A stretch of DNA of 64,000 nt from Haemophilus parahaemolyticus (GTDB taxonomy: Bacteria > Pseudomonadota > Gammaproteobacteria > Enterobacterales > Pasteurellaceae), in assembly GCF_018373095.1 (NCBI RefSeq), contig NZ_JAHAHT010000001.1:16553-80552 (forward strand). Direction: 5' to 3'. Position 1 is the first letter of the stretch; every line of letters begins with the position of its first letter. Positions 16,120 through 26,696 of the stretch are shown piece after piece. Both the position numbers and the translations under genes were made by a program. Below the pieces are notes generated by a model. It did no database searches and was not told where the DNA came from. It saw nothing but the letters and a program-made list of their open reading frames with translations.

Positions 16120-18177
16120 ATGATATATAAAGTGAAATCTTCACATAAAAATAAATCTCATCCTGCACCTCCCAAACAAAAAAAAACTGAAAAAATGAAT
16201 ACAGTTAAAACGGTTGAACCAAGTTATTTACCTAACCGTTTTATTATATTCTGGATCATTGTTATTCTCTTAGTCATCGCTTTAATTTATAAAGCGGTTT
16301 CAGTTCAAGTTATTGAATCTTCTCGTCTTATAAGTGAAGCGAAAGATCGTTCTCAAAGAACAATTTACCTTCCATTTAAACGCGGAAATATTTTAGATCG
16401 AAATGGAAAAATATTATCTATTAGCGCACCTATGTATTCCATAGAAATTAGCCCAAGTGAATATTTCAGTACTCGAATCAAACGTAACAAAGAGAGTATT
16501 AGATTACTTGCAAGAGAATCAAGTGATTCAGAAAGTAGAATCAGTAAAAATATGAATAACTTTATTAAAAAGAAAAATCGCCCTGCTGAGAAAGTCATAT
16601 TTGATCCTCGCTCAATTCAGAATCCTAAAGACCCGAAATATTGGGAATTACTTTCTGAAATATTTGATATTCCACTTATACAACTTGAGGCTATTAAAAC
16701 CAATCCTTATTCTAATTTTATTCAACTTGAGAATGAAGCTGAAAGATTAGAACAGGATAAATGGCGTTCTATTGCAAAAGTGCTCAATATAAATTACAAC
16801 GTTTTAATGGATAATTTATATAAAAAATATAATAAAGGTACTTATAATTTAGCTAGCCAACAAACAGAAGAGGTGATGAATTATATTAAAGAATTAAAGA
16901 TGCCTGCTGTAAGTATCTTAGAAAGCCCTCGCCGTTTTTATCCGATAGCTGAGGAGGCTTCTCAGTTAATTGGTTTTTCAAATGTATATGAATTACGAGA
17001 TGAGAAGAAGAAAAAAGAGATTATAGAAAAAGGGGCTGAAGGCTTAGAACGTAGTTTTGATTCTTTATTAGTAGGTAAAAAAGGCAGGCAAATTATTCTT
17101 AAGGATAAAAAAGGAAATATTATCCAAAATATTAGCCATCAAAAACAATACAACCCACAAGATGTCGTATTGAGTATCGACCAAGATTTACAATCTATGA
17201 TTTACCGTGAGATTAAAAATGCGGTTGCAGAGAATAATGCTGAATCAGCTACGGCTGTGTTGGTCGATGTGCAAACGGGTGAAATTTTAGCGATGGCAAA
17301 TGCGCCCTCTTTCAATCCAAATAATCGTTCAGATCTTAAACCTGAGTTGATACGTAACCGTGCGATTACTGATACGTTTGAACCAGGTTCAACGGTAAAA
17401 CCTTTTACAGTTTTAACCGCTTTGCAAAATGGCGTGACCTATCGTGACGAAGTGATTAATACCCATCCATTTGTGGTAAATGGACACACTATCCGCGATG
17501 TGGCACCGAGAGATAGCCTCTCGATTACGGGGATTTTGCAAAAATCAAGTAACATCGGGGTGAGCCGTTTGGCGTTGCGTATGCCTTCTACGGCACTAGT
17601 AGATACTTACAGCAAGATTGGATTTGGTAAAGATACGGGCTTAGGTTTGGGCGAACAACGCGGTACCAATGGTGACCGCAAACGCTGGTCAGATATTGAG
17701 CGTGCAACCTTAGCTTATGGTTATGGTTTGAATGTTACCCCGCTTCAATTGGCTCGAGCTTACGCAACACTCGGTAGTTTCGGCATTTATCGCCCGCTCT
17801 CGATTACCAAAGTCGATCCGCCTGTGATTGGCGAACGTGTGTTGCCTGAGAAAATTACGCGTGATGTCGTGCATATGATGGAAAGTGTTGCTCAAAAAGG
17901 TGAAGGTGGTCAGAAAGCGATGGTAGAGGGCTATCGCGTGGCAGTCAAAACGGGGACGGCACGTAAGCTTGAGAAAGGGCAATATGTGAAGAAATACTTT
18001 GCTTATACTGCGGGTCTTGCTCCTGCAAGCAATCCACGTTTTGCTTTAGTGGTACTGATGAATGAACCAAAAGCAGGCAATTACTATGGTGGTGCAGTTT
18101 CAGCACCGCTATTCTCAAAAATCATGGGATATACATTAAAAGCATACAACATCAAACCAGATAACTTAATAGAATAA
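16120..18177 (+). CDS. ftsI: Septal peptidoglycan transpeptidase FtsI (PBP3), enlarged pedestal
   Basis: This penicillin-binding protein crosslinks septal peptidoglycan together with FtsW. The membrane anchor spans about residues 41-61 and the periplasmic pedestal 80-360. The transpeptidase domain carries STVK (Ser424-Lys427), SSN (476-478) and KTGT (610-613). Spacing between these motifs equals E. coli FtsI, but the protein is 685 residues against 588. After allowing for an N-terminal extension of about 22, some 95 extra residues lie in the pedestal between about 115 and 250. Two stretches there (about 173-210 and 213-250) look like diverged copies of one module. The first half is very AT-rich (18-35% GC in samples I counted) and the second near 50%. 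Confidence 0.95.
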   Translation: MIYKVKSSHKNKSHPAPPKQKKTEKMNTVKTVEPSYLPNRFIIFWIIVILLVIALIYKAVSVQVIESSRLISEAKDRSQRTIYLPFKRGNILDRNGKILSISAPMYSIEISPSEYFSTRIKRNKESIRLLARESSDSESRISKNMNNFIKKKNRPAEKVIFDPRSIQNPKDPKYWELLSEIFDIPLIQLEAIKTNPYSNFIQLENEAERLEQDKWRSIAKVLNINYNVLMDNLYKKYNKGTYNLASQQTEEVMNYIKELKMPAVSILESPRRFYPIAEEASQLIGFSNVYELRDEKKKKEIIEKGAEGLERSFDSLLVGKKGRQIILKDKKGNIIQNISHQKQYNPQDVVLSIDQDLQSMIYREIKNAVAENNAESATAVLVDVQTGEILAMANAPSFNPNNRSDLKPELIRNRAITDTFEPGSTVKPFTVLTALQNGVTYRDEVINTHPFVVNGHTIRDVAPRDSLSITGILQKSSNIGVSRLALRMPSTALVDTYSKIGFGKDTGLGLGEQRGTNGDRKRWSDIERATLAYGYGLNVTPLQLARAYATLGSFGIYRPLSITKVDPPVIGERVLPEKITRDVVHMMESVAQKGEGGQKAMVEGYRVAVKTGTARKLEKGQYVKKYFAYTAGLAPASNPRFALVVLMNEPKAGNYYGGAVSAPLFSKIMGYTLKAYNIKPDNLIE

Positions 18178-18187
18178 GCCAAATAAA

Positions 18188-19660
18188 ATGAAACGATTAC
18201 TCACCTTTTTCCCTCAATTGCAAGATAGCGTGCAAATTTCACCGCTTGCAAAAATGACGCTCGATTCCCGCAAAGTGGGCAACGGCGATCTGTTTATTGC
18301 TTTAAAAGGACATAATGTGGATGGCAGAACCTTTATTCCAAAAGCGATTGAACAAGGTGCAAGCCTTATTTTGGCAGAAGCGGACGAAGGTGTACAAGCG
18401 GTCGAAATTGCCAAAGAGTTTGCAAATGCTACCGCTTGTGTGTTGAATGTGCCACATTTGCCAAAATTGCTCTCACAAATCGCGGGTGAATTTTATGGCA
18501 ACCCAAGCGAAAAATTAACGTTAGCGGGCATTACTGGCACAAATGGCAAAACGACAACGGCTCAGCTGTTAGCCCAATGGCATAACTTGCTAGGCGGTAA
18601 ATCGGCAGTGATGGGAACCATCGGCAACGGTTTATTCGGGCAAGTTCAAGAAGCGGCTAACACCACAGGCTCTGCTGTTGAAATTCAACAAAATCTTGCA
18701 AACTTTATTGCACTTGGTGCTGATTTTTGTGCGATGGAAGTGAGTTCTCACGGTTTAGTGCAGTATCGCGTGGAAGCATTGCAATTTGATTTAGCGATGT
18801 TCACCAATTTAAGCCGTGACCATCTGGACTACCACAACACAATGGAAGAGTACGCTGCGGCGAAATTCCGCTTGTTTAGCGAACTCGACACCAAAGTTCA
18901 AGTGTTGAATGTGGACGATGAAATCGGGGCTGAATGGTTGGCAAAATTACCGAATGCAATTGCAGTGAGTACGAACCCTGCATTCAGCAATTCACATCGT
19001 TTTGTAAAAGCAACCAATGTACAATTTACCTTACAAGGTGCAACCATCGAATTTGAAAGTAGCTGGGGTAACGGTACGTTACACAGCCAGCTTATTGGGG
19101 CATTTAATGTTGCCAATTTACTACTCGCGCTAGCTGGCTTGTTAGCACTTGGGCATGATTTGCAAAAATTAGTTGAAACCGCACCGCTTTTAAAAGGTGT
19201 GGCAGGGCGAATGGAGTGTGTGACTGCGGAAAATCGCCCACTGGTGTTGGTTGATTATGCTCACACGCCTGATGCGTTAGAAAAAGCATTACAAGCTGCA
19301 CGTCTGCATTGTGAGGGCGAACTTTACTGCATTTTCGGCTGCGGTGGCGATCGTGATGCTGGTAAGCGTCCAATGATGGCAAACATTGCTGAACAGCTTG
19401 CAGATCGTGTGATTGCGACAGATGATAATCCGCGTACTGAAGATAATCATAAAATTATGGCAGATATTCTTAAGGGCTTTGAGAATGTTGGAGTTGTTCA
19501 AGTCATTCATGATCGAGAACAAGCGATTAAAACTGCCATTCTGCAAGCGAAACCGCAAGATGTGATTTTAATCGCTGGCAAAGGTCATGAAGATTATCAA
19601 ATTATTGGCTCGACCAAGCATCATTTTTCAGATCAAGAAGTGGCTAGAAAGTATTTGTAG
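18188..19660 (+). CDS. murE: UDP-MurNAc-L-Ala-D-Glu:meso-diaminopimelate ligase MurE
   Basis: It adds meso-diaminopimelate to the UDP-MurNAc-dipeptide in the cytoplasm, using ATP. The ATP-binding loop GTNGKTT is at residues 117-123. The carbamylated-lysine region around YAAAKFRLF and the DAP-selecting motif DNPR (413-416) are present, the latter marking meso-DAP rather than lysine as substrate. At 490 residues it has the family length. It starts 10 bp after ftsI. A 215-bp gap with a palindromic mobile-like element separates it from murF. Confidence 0.97.
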   Translation: MKRLLTFFPQLQDSVQISPLAKMTLDSRKVGNGDLFIALKGHNVDGRTFIPKAIEQGASLILAEADEGVQAVEIAKEFANATACVLNVPHLPKLLSQIAGEFYGNPSEKLTLAGITGTNGKTTTAQLLAQWHNLLGGKSAVMGTIGNGLFGQVQEAANTTGSAVEIQQNLANFIALGADFCAMEVSSHGLVQYRVEALQFDLAMFTNLSRDHLDYHNTMEEYAAAKFRLFSELDTKVQVLNVDDEIGAEWLAKLPNAIAVSTNPAFSNSHRFVKATNVQFTLQGATIEFESSWGNGTLHSQLIGAFNVANLLLALAGLLALGHDLQKLVETAPLLKGVAGRMECVTAENRPLVLVDYAHTPDALEKALQAARLHCEGELYCIFGCGGDRDAGKRPMMANIAEQLADRVIATDDNPRTEDNHKIMADILKGFENVGVVQVIHDREQAIKTAILQAKPQDVILIAGKGHEDYQIIGSTKHHFSDQEVARKYL

Positions 19661-19666
19661 GACGAT

Positions 19667-19780
19667 CCCCCTCTTTAGAAAAGAGGGGCTAGGGGAGATT
19701 TGATTACGATGTTTATTTTTCGTATGGACTCCGTTTTTACTTCTGCCAAATCTCCCCCTCCCTCTTTGCTAAAGAGGGGG
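19667..19780. mobile_element. 114-bp miniature palindromic element between murE and murF
   Basis: The element has terminal inverted repeats of about 34 bp: 19667-19702 (CCCCCTCTTTAGAAAAGAGG...GGGGAGATTTG) and 19747-19780, its near reverse complement. Each arm contains its own inner hairpin (CCCCTCTTT/AAAGAGGGG). A 44-bp centre separates them and encodes nothing. A shortened copy of one end lies at 57947-57967. It resembles a non-autonomous MITE-type element; no transposase is present in the window. Confidence 0.6.
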
Positions 19781-19875
19781 CTGATCTCTAAGCATTGAAT
19801 TTTAATGAAGAAAATAACTGCTCCAGTGGGGCAAATTTATGCGTAACCTAGGGCAACAGCCCTAGGAGGAAAACA

Positions 19876-21270
19876 ATGATTAAACAAACAATCCAACAAA
19901 TCGCCGAAATCCTTCATGCAAGGCTGTTTGGTGATGGTAATGTAACGGTAACGACAGTCAGTACCGACACCCGTCAAGCGGTCGAAAATGGACTATTTTT
20001 TGCATTAAAAGGCGAAAAATTTGATGCACATGATTATGCAGAAAAAGCGGTAGAACAAGGCTGTGTAGCACTCGTTGTTGAGCGTGAGTTGCAGATTGCT
20101 GTACCGCAAATTATTGTGGCGGATACGCGATTAGCTTTAGGCGAATTAGCGAAATGGCTGAAAAGCACATTGAATCCTAAAACGGTTGCTATGACTGGCT
20201 CATCGGGTAAAACAACCGTGAAAGAGATGACTGCAAAAATCTTGCAAAAAACAGCCGCTTGTGAAGACGAGGTGCTTTATACTTTCGGCAATCTGAACAA
20301 TGATTTAGGTGTGCCGATGACCTTGCTCCGTCTAACTGAGCAACACAAATTTGCGGTGGTAGAACTGGGTGCAAACCATATTGGCGAAATTGCTTACACC
20401 ACACAAATCGCCCAACCTGATGCCTGTTTAGTGAATAACATTGCCCCTGCCCATTTAGAAGGTTTTGGCTCAATTGAAGGTGTTGCAGCTGCAAAAGGCG
20501 AAATTTATCGAGGACTAAAAGAAAACGGTAAAGCGATTATTAACCAAGCTTTTTATTATCCGCAATGGTGTAAAGAAATCGGTGATCATGAATTGCAATC
20601 TTTTAGTTATACTGGTTCAGACCAAGATTCTTATGCGGATTTCTGGGCGGAAAACGTTTCACTTAATTTAAATGGCTCAACGTTCATTTTGCATGCCTTT
20701 GAAGAGGAAATTGAAATCAATTTGCCTTATTTAGGTGCACATAATGTTTCTAATGCTTTAGCGGCAACTGCGTTAGCGATGGCAGTTGGTGCAAGTTTAG
20801 CGGATGTTAAAGCTGGGCTTGAACAGCGCTCACAAGTGAAAGGACGTTTATATCCTGTTGAAATTAACGAGCACTGTTTGCTGATTGATGATACTTACAA
20901 TGCGAATGTCGATTCGATGAAATCAGCGATTTCTGTGCTGAAAAATTACCCTGCATTTCGTATTTTTGCGGTAGGTGATATGGCGGAACTTGGCAAAGAA
21001 AGTACGCAGTGCCATCAAGAAGTTGCAGATTTTGCTCAACAGGCAGGGTTAGATTTAATCGTCTCTTTTGGTAAAGAAAGTGCATTGATTAGTGCTAATG
21101 CTCAGCACCATTTTACCGATAAGCAAACCATGAGTGATTTCTTGCTACCGATTATTTCGCAAAAAATTGCAGAAAAACAACCGCTTGTTTTATTGGCAAA
21201 AGGCTCTCGTAGCCAAAAAATGGAAACTTTGATTGCGGATTTATGCCGTGCTTTTCATATTCAATTTTAA
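19876..21270 (+). CDS. murF: UDP-MurNAc-tripeptide:D-Ala-D-Ala ligase MurF
   Basis: It adds D-alanyl-D-alanine to complete the UDP-MurNAc-pentapeptide. The 464-residue protein shows the MurF N-terminal domain (VSTDTRQAVENGLFFAL), the ATP loop GSSGKTT (108-114), the EFGNLNNDLGVPMTLL-type substrate region (here FGNLNNDLGVPMTLLRL) and the C-terminal LIDDTYNANVDSMKSA and AVGDMAELG motifs. A ribosome site (AGGAGGAAA) is close before the ATG. mraY follows after 9 bp. Confidence 0.97.
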   Translation: MIKQTIQQIAEILHARLFGDGNVTVTTVSTDTRQAVENGLFFALKGEKFDAHDYAEKAVEQGCVALVVERELQIAVPQIIVADTRLALGELAKWLKSTLNPKTVAMTGSSGKTTVKEMTAKILQKTAACEDEVLYTFGNLNNDLGVPMTLLRLTEQHKFAVVELGANHIGEIAYTTQIAQPDACLVNNIAPAHLEGFGSIEGVAAAKGEIYRGLKENGKAIINQAFYYPQWCKEIGDHELQSFSYTGSDQDSYADFWAENVSLNLNGSTFILHAFEEEIEINLPYLGAHNVSNALAATALAMAVGASLADVKAGLEQRSQVKGRLYPVEINEHCLLIDDTYNANVDSMKSAISVLKNYPAFRIFAVGDMAELGKESTQCHQEVADFAQQAGLDLIVSFGKESALISANAQHHFTDKQTMSDFLLPIISQKIAEKQPLVLLAKGSRSQKMETLIADLCRAFHIQF

Positions 21271-21279
21271 GGATTTATT

Positions 21280-22362
21280 ATGCTAGTTTGGCTTGCTGAA
21301 TATCTTGTTCAGTTTAATACGGCGTTTAATGTCGTTTCTTATATTACTTTCCGTGCCATTATGGCATTATTGACTGCTCTTGGTATTGGATTATGGATTG
21401 GGCCGACTGTTATTCGCCGTTTACAAGTATTAAAATTCGGGCAAGAAGTACGTAATGATGGGCCTGAAAGCCACTTCAAAAAACGCGGCACACCAACGAT
21501 GGGCGGTGTGATGATTTTAGCCTCTATTGGTATCAGTACTGTGCTTTGGGCAGATTTACGCAACAGTTATGTTTGGTTCGTGTTGTTTGTTTTATTTGGT
21601 TATGGGATCGTCGGTTTTGTGGACGATTATTGGAAAATCAAACGTAAAAATACCGATGGTTTAATTCCTCGTTGGAAATACTTCTGGTTGTCTGTCATTG
21701 CCTTGGTTGCCATTTTGGGCATTTATGCCATCGGTAAAGATACTACCGCCACACAGCTGGTGGTGCCATTCTTCAAAGAATTTATGCCACAGCTTGGCAT
21801 CTTATTCGTGGTGCTTTCTTACTTCGTGATTGTCGGCACTAGTAACGCTGTGAACCTGACTGACGGCTTAGACGGCTTGGCAATTGTGCCCACCATTATG
21901 GTGGCAAGTGCATTCGCTTTAATTGCGTGGGCAACAGGTAACTACAACTTCGCCCAATACTTACATATTCCATTCGTCCAAAATGCAGGGGAATTAGTGA
22001 TTTTATGTACCGCCATCGTTGGTGCGGGCTTAGGCTTTTTATGGTACAACACCTACCCTGCACAAGTGTTTATGGGCGACGTTGGCTCACTCTCACTAGG
22101 CGGTGCATTAGGCACGATTGCAGTATTGGTTCGCCAAGAATTATTGCTTGTGATTATGGGGGGCGTGTTTGTGGTGGAAGCCTTATCCGTTATTCTCCAA
22201 GTAGGATCTTATAAACTTCGTCAAAAACGTATTTTCCGCATGGCACCAATTCATCACCACTTTGAATTAAAAGGCTGGCCAGAACCGCGTGTTATTGTTC
22301 GTTTCTGGATTATTACTTTAATGCTGGTGTTAATTGGCTTGGTAACATTGAAATTACGTTAA
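21280..22362 (+). CDS. mraY: Phospho-MurNAc-pentapeptide transferase MraY
   Basis: This integral membrane enzyme transfers phospho-MurNAc-pentapeptide from UDP to undecaprenyl phosphate, giving lipid I. The 360-residue protein has about ten membrane segments. The conserved aspartates are in VDDYWKI (Asp115, Asp116) and NLTDGLDGL (192-200), and the histidine-rich loop is [14 protein letters not shown] near residue 320. It begins [10 protein letters not shown], as usual. After it the canonical order is interrupted by an unknown gene before murD. Confidence 0.97.
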   Translation: MLVWLAEYLVQFNTAFNVVSYITFRAIMALLTALGIGLWIGPTVIRRLQVLKFGQEVRNDGPESHFKKRGTPTMGGVMILASIGISTVLWADLRNSYVWFVLFVLFGYGIVGFVDDYWKIKRKNTDGLIPRWKYFWLSVIALVAILGIYAIGKDTTATQLVVPFFKEFMPQLGILFVVLSYFVIVGTSNAVNLTDGLDGLAIVPTIMVASAFALIAWATGNYNFAQYLHIPFVQNAGELVILCTAIVGAGLGFLWYNTYPAQVFMGDVGSLSLGGALGTIAVLVRQELLLVIMGGVFVVEALSVILQVGSYKLRQKRIFRMAPIHHHFELKGWPEPRVIVRFWIITLMLVLIGLVTLKLR

Positions 22363-22510
22363 GGTCAGTTGAGTAGGCTTTCTTCTACCAAAATATGATG
22401 AAAAATCAAAGGTGGGATAAAGCCTATTTTATCAATGGATAAGCAGTTAGTCATAACGATGTGAAAAACAAGCGGGCAGATTTCGCAAAACGTTTGCAAA
22501 AGGATATGTA

Positions 22511-22942
22511 ATGAAAAATAAAACGCTTTTGGTTTATACAGGTGTTGATCTTAATATGATGATTGCAGAAGGTGGATCGGGATATTGGAAATTAGGCGCT
22601 TCTTCTCTTCAACAAGTAGAATACTTGATTGCTTGTAAAAATTACACCAAAGATTGGGCAGTGTCGGACAAAAATATTCCTCAAGGTACGGCGTTTTTCA
22701 TTGCTAAAGTAGCGGGATTTCAAAAAATGTTAGATGGGCAATATGAAGGCAGATATTTAATTACTTTCTCTGAATATGCAGAAATTCGTATTCCCAAAGC
22801 ATGGCAAAAAATTTGTATAAGAGGCTTACCTGCTGCTCGTTATTTTAATACGAATGATGTTTTGGCAGATTTAGCTATTGAACCTTCAAAACTAGCTTGG
22901 AAATCGTTTATTCCTGCTAAAAACACAAGCCCGCAGAGATAG
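22511..22942 (+). CDS. Unknown 143-aa protein inserted between mraY and murD
   Basis: I do not recognise this protein. A ribosome site (AAAAGGATA) precedes the ATG and codon use resembles the neighbours, so it looks like a real gene. No signal peptide or membrane segment is visible. The middle part (GTAFFIAKVAGF...GRYLITFSEYAEIRIPKAWQ, about 60-100) alternates hydrophobic and polar residues like a small beta-barrel; a PUA/EVE-like fold is conceivable but only a guess. Two cysteines (42, 102) and four tryptophans are spread along the chain. The classical dcw order has nothing here, so this is an insertion. The 148-bp gap before it has a weak inverted repeat and an uptake-signal-like fragment, which suggests a separate promoter or a transferred piece. 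Confidence 0.7.
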   Translation: MKNKTLLVYTGVDLNMMIAEGGSGYWKLGASSLQQVEYLIACKNYTKDWAVSDKNIPQGTAFFIAKVAGFQKMLDGQYEGRYLITFSEYAEIRIPKAWQKICIRGLPAARYFNTNDVLADLAIEPSKLAWKSFIPAKNTSPQR

Positions 22943-23004
22943 TTATTTATACTCCTTAGCTTGCGGATAGTTTGGAAAGTAAGACAACAAAAAGAGAATA
23001 AAAA

Positions 23005-24306
23005 ATGCAAAACCAATACGAAAATAAAACAGTAACGATTATAGGCTTGGGTAAAACGGGCTTATCTTGTGTCGATTTTTTTGCAGATAAAAATGCGAAA
23101 GTACAGGTGATTGATACCCGTGAGAAACCAGCTGGAATCGAACAATTATCAAAAGAAATTCCATTACATATAGGCGGATTAAATATTGAGTGGTTGCTTA
23201 ATTCCGATTTAATCGTGATTAGTCCAGGGCTTGCATTGGCAACGCCTGAAATTCAGCAAGCGATTAACGCAGGCGTAGAAGTGGTGGGCGATATTGAGCT
23301 GTTTTGCCGTGAGGCAACCGCACCAATTATTGCGATTACAGGCTCAAATGGTAAAAGCACGGTCACAACCTTGGTGACCGAAATGGCAAAGCAAGCGAGT
23401 ATTAAAGTCGGAATGGGCGGCAATATCGGCGTGCCTGCATTAAGCCTGTTAAATGGTGATTATGCACTTTATGTATTGGAACTTTCAAGCTTCCAGCTTG
23501 AAACGACTTCTTCACTCAAAGCGGTTGCGGCAACTGTACTGAATGTGAGTGAAGATCATATGGACCGATATGATTCAATTGCTGATTACCGTGCAGCAAA
23601 ACTTAAAATTTATAACAATGCAGAAAATGTCATTGTGAATGGCGAAGATCCCCAAACATATCCTGAACAAGCGGTCAAAAATCTGATTCGTTTTGCAGAA
23701 CACAATGCGGAATACACCTTACGCCACGGTGTGCTTTATGCGGGTGAAACTGCGGTGATGGGTACGAAACAGATGCTGATTCACGGTCGCCATAATGAGA
23801 TGAACGCTTTAGCGGCAATGGCATTAGCTGATGCGGCGGGTATTCCTCGCGAAGGCATAGTGAAAGCCTTGCAAACTTACGGTGGATTAGCACACCGCTT
23901 CCAAGCTGTGCCAACTAATGATGGCGTGCGTTGGGTGAACGATTCCAAAGCGACCAATGTGGGCAGCACGGTGGCAGCACTGAACGGCTTAGAGGTAGCG
24001 GGTAAGCTATATTTATTATTAGGCGGAGACGGTAAAGCTGCAGATTTTTCAGAACTGAAACCGTTAATCAACAAACCGAATATCGTTTGCTACTGCTTTG
24101 GGCAAGATGGAGCAGCGTTGGCGAAACTCTCTAGCCAAAGCGTGTTGGTAGAAACGATGTATGAAGCGGTGGAAAAAATCCGCCCGCAGTTAAAACGAGG
24201 CGATATGGTGTTGCTTTCTCCTGCTTGTGCAAGCTTAGATCAGTTCAAAAACTTTGAACAACGTGGCGATATTTTTATGGCATTAGCGAAAGGAGAAGAA
24301 GCTTAA
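23005..24306 (+). CDS. murD: UDP-MurNAc-L-alanine:D-glutamate ligase MurD
   Basis: It adds D-glutamate to UDP-MurNAc-L-alanine. The 433-residue protein has the N-terminal nucleotide-binding fold ([12 protein letters not shown]), the ATP loop GSNGKST (113-119), [10 protein letters not shown], and the C-terminal WVNDSKATN and [12 protein letters not shown] motifs. Its last base overlaps the first base of the ftsW start (TAATG), indicating translational coupling with ftsW. Confidence 0.97.
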   Translation: MQNQYENKTVTIIGLGKTGLSCVDFFADKNAKVQVIDTREKPAGIEQLSKEIPLHIGGLNIEWLLNSDLIVISPGLALATPEIQQAINAGVEVVGDIELFCREATAPIIAITGSNGKSTVTTLVTEMAKQASIKVGMGGNIGVPALSLLNGDYALYVLELSSFQLETTSSLKAVAATVLNVSEDHMDRYDSIADYRAAKLKIYNNAENVIVNGEDPQTYPEQAVKNLIRFAEHNAEYTLRHGVLYAGETAVMGTKQMLIHGRHNEMNALAAMALADAAGIPREGIVKALQTYGGLAHRFQAVPTNDGVRWVNDSKATNVGSTVAALNGLEVAGKLYLLLGGDGKAADFSELKPLINKPNIVCYCFGQDGAALAKLSSQSVLVETMYEAVEKIRPQLKRGDMVLLSPACASLDQFKNFEQRGDIFMALAKGEEA

Positions 24307-25484
24307 TGTGGCAAGCAATCAAAACGGGGGTTGATAATTGGTTTCGTATTACCCCTAAAGACTCGCTTTATGATCGCACATTACTTTGGATCTATGTCAG
24401 TCTAATGACCATTGGACTAATTGCAGTTAGCTCAGCATCCATTCCTGTAAGCTGGCGCTTATATAAAGAAGCTTTTCATTTTGCAATTAATGATGCCATA
24501 TATATTGGAATGGCATTATGTATTTTTGCCTTTTTTATTCAACAACCAATAAAAAGATGGGAAAAATACAATGTTGCTTTATTTTTTATTTCGTTTGCTA
24601 TGCTGCTTTCCGTATTATTTTTTGGACAAGCTGTAAATGGTGCAAAACGTTGGATTTCTTTAGGTTTTGTTAATTTCCAAGCATCGGAATTAGCTAAATT
24701 AGCAATTATTTGCTATTTCTCTAGCTTCTATGTTCGACGTTACGATGAAATCCGCCAAAAAACTTTGAGTTTTATTCGACCATTTGTTGTTGTTTTAATT
24801 TTTATTGCGATTTTAACCGCCCAATCAGACTTAGGGAGTATTTTTATTTTATTCGTACTTACCTTTAGTATGCTCTTTATTATGGGAGCGAAATGGCAAC
24901 AATTTATTGCTCTAGGCATCGTTGGCGTTTTAGGTTTCTTCGGTTATGTCTATTCTTCGGAATATCGAATGAAAAGGGTAACATCTTATCTTGATCCTTT
25001 TGCGGATGTTTATGGTGATGGACATCAACTAGCCAACTCTCAAATGGCATTTGGGCAAGGTGAGATTTTTGGTCGGGGCTTAGGCAACTCAATCCAAAAA
25101 TTAGACTATTTACCTGAAGCACATACCGATTTTATTATGGCGGTCGTGGGCGAAGAATTTGGATTAATTGGAATATTATTCATCATTTTCTTAATGATTT
25201 GTTTATTGATACGAAGCATAAAAATTAGTCGAGAATCGTTACAAATGGAGGCTCGCTTTAAAGGCTACTTTGCCTTTGGTATTTCGGTATGGATGTTTTT
25301 GCAAGGCGTAATTAATTTAGGTGTAGCCACTGGGCTGTTACCGACAAAAGGGCTGACATTTCCTTTTATCAGTTACGGTGGTTCAAGTTTAATTCTCCTT
25401 TCTATTGCAATGGCAATTTTAGTTCGAATTGATCACGAAAACCGATTGGAAAGAATAGGCTACACCCGTGCGAAGAAAAATTAA
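24306..25484 (+). CDS. ftsW: Septal peptidoglycan polymerase FtsW
   Basis: This SEDS-family glycosyltransferase polymerises lipid II at the septum as the partner of FtsI. At 392 residues it has about ten membrane segments, KRWISLGFVNFQASELAKL, and the C-terminal GLLPTKGLTFPFISYGGSS signature. It overlaps murD by one base. Its composition is more AT-rich than murD and murG on either side. A 141-bp gap before murG contains two uptake-signal-like fragments and a possible internal promoter (TACAAT about 25559). Confidence 0.96.
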   Translation: MWQAIKTGVDNWFRITPKDSLYDRTLLWIYVSLMTIGLIAVSSASIPVSWRLYKEAFHFAINDAIYIGMALCIFAFFIQQPIKRWEKYNVALFFISFAMLLSVLFFGQAVNGAKRWISLGFVNFQASELAKLAIICYFSSFYVRRYDEIRQKTLSFIRPFVVVLIFIAILTAQSDLGSIFILFVLTFSMLFIMGAKWQQFIALGIVGVLGFFGYVYSSEYRMKRVTSYLDPFADVYGDGHQLANSQMAFGQGEIFGRGLGNSIQKLDYLPEAHTDFIMAVVGEEFGLIGILFIIFLMICLLIRSIKISRESLQMEARFKGYFAFGISVWMFLQGVINLGVATGLLPTKGLTFPFISYGGSSLILLSIAMAILVRIDHENRLERIGYTRAKKN

Positions 25485-25625
25485 ATTTAAGCAGTTAATT
25501 TTGTAAGAAAATGTACAAATTCAACCGCTTTCTTTTTCCGAAAATGTGTAAATTCTTGTACAATATCCATAATTTTTTCTTTACAGCTGAAAATAGTCTA
25601 AAAATAAACCGAAAAGAGAATACCG

Positions 25626-26681
25626 ATGGCAAAAAAATTATTAGTGATGGCAGGTGGAACAGGCGGACACGTATTTCCAGCCATTGCTGTTGCACGTGAA
25701 TTACAGCAACAAGGATGGGAAATTTGTTGGTTAGGCACAAAAGATCGAATGGAAGCAGATCTTGTTCCCAAGCACGGTATTCCGATTGAATTTATCCAAA
25801 TTTCAGGGCTAAAAGGTAAGGGCGTAAAAGCCTTACTGACAGCCCCTTTTGCCATTCTAAGGGCGGTGTTGCAAGCATACAAAATCATTAAAAAATTTAA
25901 GCCAGATGCGGTGCTCGGGATGGGCGGTTATGTTTCAGGCCCTGGTGGGATTGCTGCGAAATTGTGTGGTGTGCCTGTGATCTTACACGAGCAAAATGCG
26001 GTGGCAGGGCTAACCAATGTGTGGCTTTCAAAAATTGCTCGCTGTGTGTTGCAAGCCTTTCCAAATGCTTTCCCGAATGCAGAAGTGGTGGGCAATCCTG
26101 TTCGCCAAGATTTATTTGAGATTGAAGCACCAGAACAGCGTTTTGCAGCGCGTGATTATCCGATTAACATTTTAGTGATGGGTGGCAGCCAAGGTGCACA
26201 AGTGATTAACCAAACTGTCCCCGAAGTGGCGAAAATGTTGGGCAATCAGGTGTTCATTAGCCATCAAGTGGGTAAAGGCAAATTAGCGGGCGTTGAAGAG
26301 GTTTATCACACTACAGGCAATGGCGTGGCAAGCGAGTTTATCGATGATATGAAAGCGGCTTACGAATGGGCGGATTTAGTCATTTGCCGTTCGGGGGCAT
26401 TAACGGTATGCGAAATTGCTGCCGCGGGTTTGCCTGCTATTTTTGTGCCGTTCCAACATAAAGATAGACAGCAATTTTTAAATGCGGAATATTTGGTGGA
26501 AGCGGGGGCAGCTTATGTGATTGAGCAACCTGAATTTACGCCAGAAAAACTGTTAGCGGTGTTAGAGCCGTTGATTGCTGATCGTACTAAATTAACCGAG
26601 ATGGCAATCAAAGCCAGAGCAAAAGCCACGCCAACTGCTGCAAAACGCGTGGCGGAAGTAATTGTAGAAGAAAGTCATTAA
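25626..26681 (+). CDS. murG: Lipid II synthase MurG (GlcNAc transferase)
   Basis: It adds GlcNAc from UDP-GlcNAc to lipid I on the cytoplasmic face of the membrane. The 351-residue GT28 protein has the N-terminal [10 protein letters not shown] loop (residues about 10-19), [11 protein letters not shown], the [11 protein letters not shown] segment, and the C-terminal [10 protein letters not shown] and [25 protein letters not shown] motifs. A ribosome site (AAGAGA) precedes the ATG. murC follows after 15 bp. Confidence 0.97.
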   Translation: MAKKLLVMAGGTGGHVFPAIAVARELQQQGWEICWLGTKDRMEADLVPKHGIPIEFIQISGLKGKGVKALLTAPFAILRAVLQAYKIIKKFKPDAVLGMGGYVSGPGGIAAKLCGVPVILHEQNAVAGLTNVWLSKIARCVLQAFPNAFPNAEVVGNPVRQDLFEIEAPEQRFAARDYPINILVMGGSQGAQVINQTVPEVAKMLGNQVFISHQVGKGKLAGVEEVYHTTGNGVASEFIDDMKAAYEWADLVICRSGALTVCEIAAAGLPAIFVPFQHKDRQQFLNAEYLVEAGAAYVIEQPEFTPEKLLAVLEPLIADRTKLTEMAIKARAKATPTAAKRVAEVIVEESH

Positions 26682-26696
26682 TTTAGAGAATATAAA

